A stretch of 46,283 nt of DNA from Candidatus Saccharimonadota bacterium (GTDB lineage Bacteria; Patescibacteriota; Saccharimonadia; Saccharimonadales; Saccharimonadaceae): positions 1 to 46,283 of the forward strand of contig CAJPUN010000007.1 in the NCBI GenBank assembly GCA_905373835.1. Reading direction: 5' to 3'. A program made the translations under genes and the position numbers. Below the pieces are notes generated by a model. It did no database searches, was not told the DNA's origin, and saw only the letters and a list, made by a program, of their open reading frames with translations. Each line of letters begins with the position of its first letter. Positions within the stretch are counted from its first letter, which is position 1. Of this stretch, positions 42,159 to 46,283 are shown piece by piece.

Positions 42159-43112
42159 CTATTCAGTCGCCATACTACCAACGATTAAGCTCGCGCCAAT
42201 CACATCATCAACGCTCGAGCCACGCGATAGGTCGCTGATTGGCCGCGCAAAGCCTTGCAATATAGGGCCGTAGGCATGGCCACCAGCCAGGTGTTCGGCG
42301 AGCTTGTAGGCAATGTTGCCAGAGTTGAGATCGGGGAAAACGAGGATGTTGGCTTGGCCAGCGACAGGACTGGTAGGGGCTTTTTTGTGGCCAATGGTGG
42401 GGACGAGAGCGGCGTCAAACTGGAGCTCACCATCGATATGGAGTTCTGGCTGGCGGGCTTGCACCTCTGCAAGAGCGTGGCGAATTGTTTCAACACTTTG
42501 GCCACCAGCACTGCCGAGCGTCGAGTAGGAAAGCAGCGCAATGCGGGGCTGCCAACCAAGACGGGTGGCACTCAAGGCGCTGGCTCTAGCAATGGTGGCC
42601 AGGCCAGCGGCATCTGGTGCGATGTTCATCCCGCAGTCGGCAAAGATGAGTAAGCCATTCTCCCCGCCAGCGAAGTGGGGCATATCCATCACGAAGAAAC
42701 TCGATGCATAGCGCACTCCGGGTGCTAAGCCAACAACCTTCAGCGCAGCCCGCAATACCGCAGTGGTGGGGTGGTCAATGCCAGCCACCATAGCATCAAA
42801 CGTGCCATCGTGAAGCAGCTGGGCCGCGTAGGTGAGTGGGGTAAGGGGAGGTGTGTTGGAGGTATTTGCCGATGTCGTATCGTGTTGGTGGGGCACTGTC
42901 ATAATCTCGATGCCATTAAGCGAGATACCTGCATCGGCGGCGGCCTGCTTGACAGCAGTTGGGCTATCCGCAACAAGCACAGGCCGAACAGCGTGCCAAT
43001 CGGCTAGCTGGCGTACGGCGCTAAGGATAATGGGGTTGGTGCCTTCTGGGTAGGCGATGCGCGGCGGGTGAGTGGCGAGCGCATCACGTAGGGTGAGTAT
43101 ACGCTGATTCAT
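42159..43112 (-). CDS. pta: phosphate acetyltransferase
   Basis: Interconverts acetyl-CoA and acetyl phosphate, the first step of acetate production with substrate-level ATP (with acetate kinase). The 317-residue protein is the short Pta form, matching RIAYPEGTNPIILSAVRQLAD, MVAGIDHPTTAVLRAALKVVG, the FFVMDMPHFAGGENGLLIFADCGMNIAPD region, ALLSYSTLGSAGGQSVETI and ANILVFPDLNSGNIAYKLAEHLAGG...GPILQGFARPISDLSRGSSVDDV. These include the CoA and phosphate sites. A TATACT box ends 6 nt before the ATG, so the mRNA is probably leaderless. No ackA is in the window. Confidence 0.93.
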   Translation of the reverse strand: MNQRILTLRDALATHPPRIAYPEGTNPIILSAVRQLADWHAVRPVLVADSPTAVKQAAADAGISLNGIEIMTVPHQHDTTSANTSNTPPLTPLTYAAQLLHDGTFDAMVAGIDHPTTAVLRAALKVVGLAPGVRYASSFFVMDMPHFAGGENGLLIFADCGMNIAPDAAGLATIARASALSATRLGWQPRIALLSYSTLGSAGGQSVETIRHALAEVQARQPELHIDGELQFDAALVPTIGHKKAPTSPVAGQANILVFPDLNSGNIAYKLAEHLAGGHAYGPILQGFARPISDLSRGSSVDDVIGASLIVGSMATE

Positions 43113-43118
43113 ACTTGT

Positions 43119-43126
43119 AGTATAAT
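43119..43126. promoter_or_regulatory. bidirectional promoter octamer AGTATAAT between pta and GNAT
   Basis: The 20-nt gap between the two ATGs carries TATAAT on plus (43121-43126, 6 nt before the GNAT ATG at 43133) and TATACT on minus (43124-43119, 6 nt before the pta ATG at 43112). The two -10 boxes overlap by four bases, and both messages would start at their initiation codons. Confidence 0.6.
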
Positions 43127-43132
43127 CGATAT

Positions 43133-43615
43133 ATGGAAGAACTCATAATCGAACAGGCAACCGCCGTCAGCCAGGCTGATGTGGCGGCAATCGCAGCACT
43201 GGGCGATGTGCTGCACCAAGCCGGAGCAACCGCGCCAACTACTTCAACTACCCATGATACAGCGGCGATGGACGCTTTGCGTCAGGCACTAGAAGCAGTG
43301 ATCGCTGCTGAGAATCAAGTTCTGCTCCTGGCTCGCCTTGATGGCAAGGTGGTGGGCATGGCAACGCTTGCCCTGCTGGTGGGGCCAATCGCTGGGCGTA
43401 AGATCTACCTCGATGATTTTGTGACCGACCCATCAGTGCAGGGTAAGGGGGTTGGCTCGCGGCTGTGGGATGCGATGCTGAGCTGGGGTCAGCAGCACGG
43501 TGCCGCCAAGCTCACCTTCACTTCCAACCCTAAGCGCCAGGCAGCCCACCGCTTTTATCTCCACAAGGGCGCAACGATCTATAACACGACAGTGTTTGAG
43601 AAGACAATTGAATAG
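43133..43615 (+). CDS. GNAT-family N-acetyltransferase
   Basis: A 160-residue GNAT enzyme. The acetyl-CoA site is seen as IYLDDFVTDPSVQGKGVGSRLWDAMLSWGQQHG (motif A with Q-G-K-G-V-G, about residues 100-125), then LTFTSNPKRQAAHRFYLHKGATIYNTTVFEK (N-x-x-R-x-x-A-x-x-F-Y). The first 60 residues have an Ala/Thr-rich stretch. Substrate unknown. It is transcribed divergently from pta, whose product makes or uses acetyl-CoA; the shared promoter would co-regulate the two. Confidence 0.88.
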   Translation: MEELIIEQATAVSQADVAAIAALGDVLHQAGATAPTTSTTHDTAAMDALRQALEAVIAAENQVLLLARLDGKVVGMATLALLVGPIAGRKIYLDDFVTDPSVQGKGVGSRLWDAMLSWGQQHGAAKLTFTSNPKRQAAHRFYLHKGATIYNTTVFEKTIE

Positions 43616-43840
43616 CGTAGGTTAAGCTGCACACTTCTCCTCTCTCTCATGTACCAACTATTCCTTATCTGGTAGTGCAGGGCCAGCTGCTGATTACTGC
43701 TAGCGCTATAATGTTCAATCTATGATGGCAATTTCTGCAGCAGCTTAGAAGAGGATGTATGAGATTATTCGATTGCCAAGACAGCCTTTGTTTTATTGCT
43801 AATATAATGCGTCGCTTGCTGTGACAGAAAAGACAGATGA

Positions 43841-44422
43841 ATGACACAAACTCAAGCCCAAGAAGCATTTTGCGCACTGGAAGACACCCCGCGCGAACGA
43901 GTGACAGCAGCCGACCAAGTGGCGGCAGTGGTGCAGCTGAGCCAGATTGCCTTGCATATGATGACAAAATTTGCTGATCGGGTAAACATACACGGCAGCC
44001 GGGTGGATGAGACAACGCTAGCAGAAGGGGCTGACTCACCTCTGCTGCCAGGCCAGAGCCGTGCGATCCTCAGGCTCATAGCACCATATGCCGATGGCTC
44101 GCGATTGCAGGCGGATGTTGAGACGGCGACATTTTGGCGTGAGCCGCTACAGCCGAGCCTAAGCGACAATGCAATAGCTGCGACAACACAGGAGGTAAGC
44201 CTGGTGAGTGGCTCAAAGCAGCTGCGCTACCGCATTATTACAGAAGGTTATCGCCAGCGGGTGGTGCGTTCGCTGGCCGACTCAGCCTGTAGTGGTCAGT
44301 CTGCCACGCGCACGATTGGTGATATCCAGCGAATTAGCCGAGGTGACCAAGTGGTGAGCGGCGCCGAAGTGCGAGAGCTCTGGAAGGTTCTGAATGGGGC
44401 AGAGTCGCTTGATGATGAGTAG
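43841..44422 (+). CDS. hypothetical protein
   Basis: A 193-residue protein with no recognised family. The first ~50 residues are helical (AADQVAAVVQLSQIALHMMTKFADRVNIHG). The centre is Ser/Ala-rich, followed by strands (QEVSLVSGSKQLRYRIITEGYRQRVVRSL). No signal peptide, membrane helix or catalytic motif is seen. TATAAT at 43803-43808 is a likely promoter with a ~30-nt leader. Codon usage fits the rest of the genome, so it is probably a real lineage-specific gene. Confidence 0.6.
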   Translation: MTQTQAQEAFCALEDTPRERVTAADQVAAVVQLSQIALHMMTKFADRVNIHGSRVDETTLAEGADSPLLPGQSRAILRLIAPYADGSRLQADVETATFWREPLQPSLSDNAIAATTQEVSLVSGSKQLRYRIITEGYRQRVVRSLADSACSGQSATRTIGDIQRISRGDQVVSGAEVRELWKVLNGAESLDDE

Positions 44423-44580
44423 TTGAAGTGATTGGCCTCTAAGGCTTCGCCTTCTTAACCTCAGCTACCCTTCTACCGCTTCAGGCAGGTAGAATTAAGA
44501 CCTGGTTGCATAACTAGTATTTATTTTGATGCTGGGTCGTTCTTGGGGGTATTGTCAGTTCTTAGCTTCAAGGGAAAGGA

Positions 44581-44646
44581 ATGATACAAACCTGTGAAAT
44601 TACCGAAGAGGACTTTGAGGTTCAACTAACGTCGACATTCTTCTAA
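44581..44646 (+). CDS. possible 21-residue small ORF
   Basis: A 22-codon frame encoding MIQTCEITEEDFEVQLTSTFF, with AAGGGAAAGGA ending next to its ATG and an intrinsic terminator starting 6 nt after its stop. The layout looks like a short message of its own. The neighbouring 44423-44580 holds two small stem-loops (AAGGC/GCCTT; TTCTACC/GGTAGAA) but no gene. It could be a small protein, a regulatory uORF or chance. Confidence 0.3.
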   Translation: MIQTCEITEEDFEVQLTSTFF

Positions 44647-44651
44647 ACAGT

Positions 44652-44680
44652 AAAAAACCAGCCATGGTGGCTGGTTTTTC
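44652..44680. terminator. bidirectional intrinsic terminator
   Basis: AAAAACCAGCCA-TGG-TGGCTGGTTTTT: a strong, symmetric stem with A- and T-runs, between a plus-strand unit and the minus-strand CAP gene. Confidence 0.85.
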
Positions 44681-44731
44681 TCTATTCTGAGCAGTGTTTC
44701 TCTCAGATAGAGGTTATACCCTTATCCTCTC

Positions 44732-45514
44732 CTAGCGGCAGAACTGCATGGCAATGTAATATTGGTCGCCTTTTTGCGTCAGGCCAATGCCAGCTTTGTC
44801 GTAATCGCCCGAGAACATAATCTTGTTGTGCGGTGGGGAATTGATCCAGACATTGGTGGCTTGTTGCTCATTGTATGAGATGGGCACGAGCTCGAGAATC
44901 TCACCACTGGTGCGGCAGGTGTAGAGTTGCTTCAGGCGGTCGAGGCCACCATCGTGGCTAAGTTTATTAATCTGCGCATTGTAGGCCGACTGAGCGCGCG
45001 AGCTCGTATCGATCTGCTCAATGTGTTGCACCGTACCAAGCGAACGCGCTGCCCGCTCCTTGTTGACCGTCGCAAAGACGCGGTCGACAAACTCCGGCGA
45101 TGGCGTGTTGGAGTTGGAATTTGACTTATTGTTCGATGGGTTGCTCTTTTGAGCGTTGCTATTTGAGCGCGTGTTCGAACCAGACGAAGCACCATTGGTT
45201 GCGGTTGGCTTTTGCTCTGCGGCTGGCGTTGGCGTTGGTGTCTCACTGGGCTTTGACGCTGGCTTGATAGCTTTGGGGGAAGCGTTGGAGGCGATGATTA
45301 TCTTGATAGCTTGGTTGCGCTGTGCGAGTGTCTGCGCGGATGGCTGGTCGGACGGCGCTAATGCCTTGGCCATATGTCCACCGGTTGTTGCACTCGTTGC
45401 ATTGTATGCAGGCGCTGACGAACCACTCTTTGGCTGGGCTGCTACGATGACGCCCGCGCCTGCGAAGACGATCATTGTACCAGCTATGCCATACACGAGT
45501 CTCTTCATACTCAT
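44732..45514 (-). CDS. secreted or membrane-anchored CAP-domain protein
   Basis: A 260-residue protein. The first ~30 residues are a signal peptide or anchor (KRLVYGIAGTMIVFAGAGVIVAAQ). A ~110-residue disordered linker rich in Ser/Asn/Pro/Thr follows (PTPTPAAEQKPT, NKSNSNSNTPS). The C-terminal ~120 residues are a CAP (SCP-like) domain: FVDRVFATVNKERAARSLG, then INKLSHDGG (His), SGEILELVPISYNEQQATNVWINSPPHNKIMFSGDYDKAGIG (the Glu and His of the CAP cavity), ending YIAMQFC. CAP proteins act outside the cell, on surfaces or hosts. Two close ATGs (45514, 45508) are possible. It may be relevant to an epibiotic lifestyle; this is an inference. Confidence 0.85.
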   Translation of the reverse strand: MSMKRLVYGIAGTMIVFAGAGVIVAAQPKSGSSAPAYNATSATTGGHMAKALAPSDQPSAQTLAQRNQAIKIIIASNASPKAIKPASKPSETPTPTPAAEQKPTATNGASSGSNTRSNSNAQKSNPSNNKSNSNSNTPSPEFVDRVFATVNKERAARSLGTVQHIEQIDTSSRAQSAYNAQINKLSHDGGLDRLKQLYTCRTSGEILELVPISYNEQQATNVWINSPPHNKIMFSGDYDKAGIGLTQKGDQYYIAMQFCR

Positions 45515-45724
45515 ACTACCCAGCGTAGCATAGATATGACAGGATGTGAAATAAGATTTGTGAAAAACCGGCTCGCAACAGAGGCAAAAATCGTGAGAAA
45601 AATAAGAAAAATAGCGCCAAAGCGCCATATAATTACGTATAAACAAGGTTAGCTCACCACTCACCGGAATGCAGTGCACTCGACGGTGAGTGGTGAGGGT
45701 GGACTCTTGTGTGCAATGATGAGA

Positions 45725-46024
45725 TTACATCACCTCTTTCTTCTTCTTGATTATTTGCGCTGCCAGTGCAAGGAAGACCGTTCCTGCACACAGCATCACA
45801 AAATACGCATAGATGGTGTGGCTAGACACTTGGATATGTGCTATATCTCTAGTGACTGCATAGCCACAAATCGAGGTGAGAGCCACACCTGCCGCACACC
45901 ATGGTATCGATACCCATGCAAGATATCGGTAATGGTAGTGAGTAATGCCAAGGACAAGGAAAAAGTGCCCTGTAGCCAGCATCCCGATCGAAATGACAGT
46001 ACTCATGATTAAAGAAGACAGCAT
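45725..46024 (-). CDS. small membrane protein
   Basis: A 99-residue protein with three membrane helices (STVISIGMLATGHFFLVLGI, YLAWVSIPWCAAGVALTSICGYAV, IYAYFVMLCAGTVFLALAAQII) and a C-terminal Lys-rich end (KKKKEV). No family recognised. The start at 46024 is set by the ribosome binding site AGGGGAG; the frame runs on upstream into repeat copy D, which is not coding. A TTGACG/TATATA promoter lies ~60 nt before the ATG. Confidence 0.65.
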   Translation of the reverse strand: MLSSLIMSTVISIGMLATGHFFLVLGITHYHYRYLAWVSIPWCAAGVALTSICGYAVTRDIAHIQVSSHTIYAYFVMLCAGTVFLALAAQIIKKKKEVM

Positions 46025-46082
46025 GATGTCTCCCCTTCCTGAAAAGTCCGAACCCTTTGCGGGATTGCAAAAGGTTAATATA

Positions 46083-46111
46083 TATATATCAATATATGAG
46101 CGACCCGTCAA
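46083..46111 (-). promoter_or_regulatory. sigma-70-like promoter of the small membrane protein
   Basis: On the minus strand TTGACG (46111-46106), 17-nt spacer, TATATA (46088-46083). The leader contains a small hairpin (TTTTGCAAT / GCAAAGGG region) before AGGGGAG and the ATG at 46024. It is one of the few promoters here with a full -35 box. Confidence 0.55.
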
Positions 46112-46150
46112 GGTGCTCGCTCTGAATTTTAAGATTGTACTAATAGCAAA

Positions 46151-46278
46151 CCAGCGAGCGCCACATACACATCGAACCGAAAATGTTCCGGCCAGATACT
46201 GTACAGAGCTCTTCCGTTTGCTTCGTCTCTGGCCTCCAGATATTTTCTTGCTCAATGTGCACGTGGCGCTTGCTGTGG
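46151..46278 (+). repeat. structured intergenic element family 1, copy D
   Basis: The longest copy. The core reads ACCGAAAATGTTCCGGCCAG ... CTGGCCTCCAGATATTTTCTTG on the plus strand. The outer arms 46151-46172 and 46255-46278 pair over ~22 positions with two wobble-type differences and one or two bulged bases, with their own sequence (CCAGCGAGCGCCACATACACAT). It lies upstream of the small minus-strand membrane protein, near the window end. Confidence 0.75.
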
Positions 46279-46283
46279 GATCA

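Noticed and set aside
46025..46255. A 176-residue version of the last minus-strand gene.
   Set aside because: The additional N-terminus is encoded by repeat copy D and its flank; the ribosome binding site AGGGGAG and the promoter support ATG 46024.
1637..46278. A CRISPR array or insertion-sequence copies among the repeated sequences.
   Set aside because: The repeats are dispersed single copies of ~115-180 nt with internal fold, no regular spacers, no cas genes, and no transposase gene anywhere in the window.

Overview
The window looks like a chromosomal segment of a small-genome bacterium of the candidate phyla radiation, most probably a Saccharibacteria (TM7) lineage. This is an inference from compact genes, many start codons sitting 6-9 nt behind a TATAAT-like box, a reduced housekeeping set with unusual protein variants, and the set rpsU-yqeY-adk-map, ftsA-ftsZ-nrdR, VKOR, LemA and HtpX. 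No marker gene in the window (16S rRNA or a conserved r-protein block) fixes the taxonomy. Coding DNA is mostly GC-moderate (just over half GC by eye); several long intergenic stretches are clearly AT-richer.

Layout. 1-3.75 kb (minus strand): def-fmt and priA. 4.0-6.0 kb: a winged-helix protein and recJ. 6.3-8.3 kb: three lineage-specific hypothetical proteins. 8.9-10.2 kb: an HTH-Panacea (DUF4065) gene overlapping a small unknown gene, the layout of a toxin-antitoxin pair. 10.6-13.5 kb: a membrane protein, then rpsU, yqeY, adk and map. 13.7-17.5 kb: ftsA, ftsZ, nrdR, a thioredoxin-fold protein and a VKOR. 17.6-19.6 kb: a 2 kb AT-rich stretch without convincing genes. 19.6-21.5 kb: a LiaF-like protein and tag. 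21.65-26.4 kb: a structured T-box-like leader followed by eight tightly packed genes (unknown, GNAT, SGNH hydrolase, Nudix, histidine phosphatase, IMPase, YunG-like, NYN nuclease). 26.5-30.7 kb: an isoleucyl-tRNA synthetase of 1397 residues carrying an in-frame ArsC/LMW-phosphatase plus Nudix insertion. 31-36.7 kb: ABC exporter, tRNA-Cys, a small hydrolase, tRNA-Leu, lemA, htpX and a membrane protein. 37.2-41.7 kb: ligA, a membrane protein, and a nucleotide-sanitation trio (NADAR, MazG-like, RdgB/HAM1). 42.2-46.3 kb: pta divergent from a GNAT gene, a hypothetical, a CAP-domain secreted protein and a small membrane protein.

The most unusual content is: (i) the IleRS-ArsC/LMWPTP-Nudix fusion; (ii) four copies of a ~115-128 bp structured intergenic element with a conserved core and sequence-variable but self-complementary outer arms; (iii) two copies of a second, larger structured element whose hairpin arms differ between copies but keep pairing; (iv) a near-ideal T-box antiterminator fold ahead of an operon that is not an obvious amino-acid operon; (v) NrdR and LigA that have lost their zinc-binding cysteines; (vi) a Panacea toxin-antitoxin candidate with an unrecognised toxin; and (vii) leaderless promoters, including two identical bidirectional AGTATAAT promoters.
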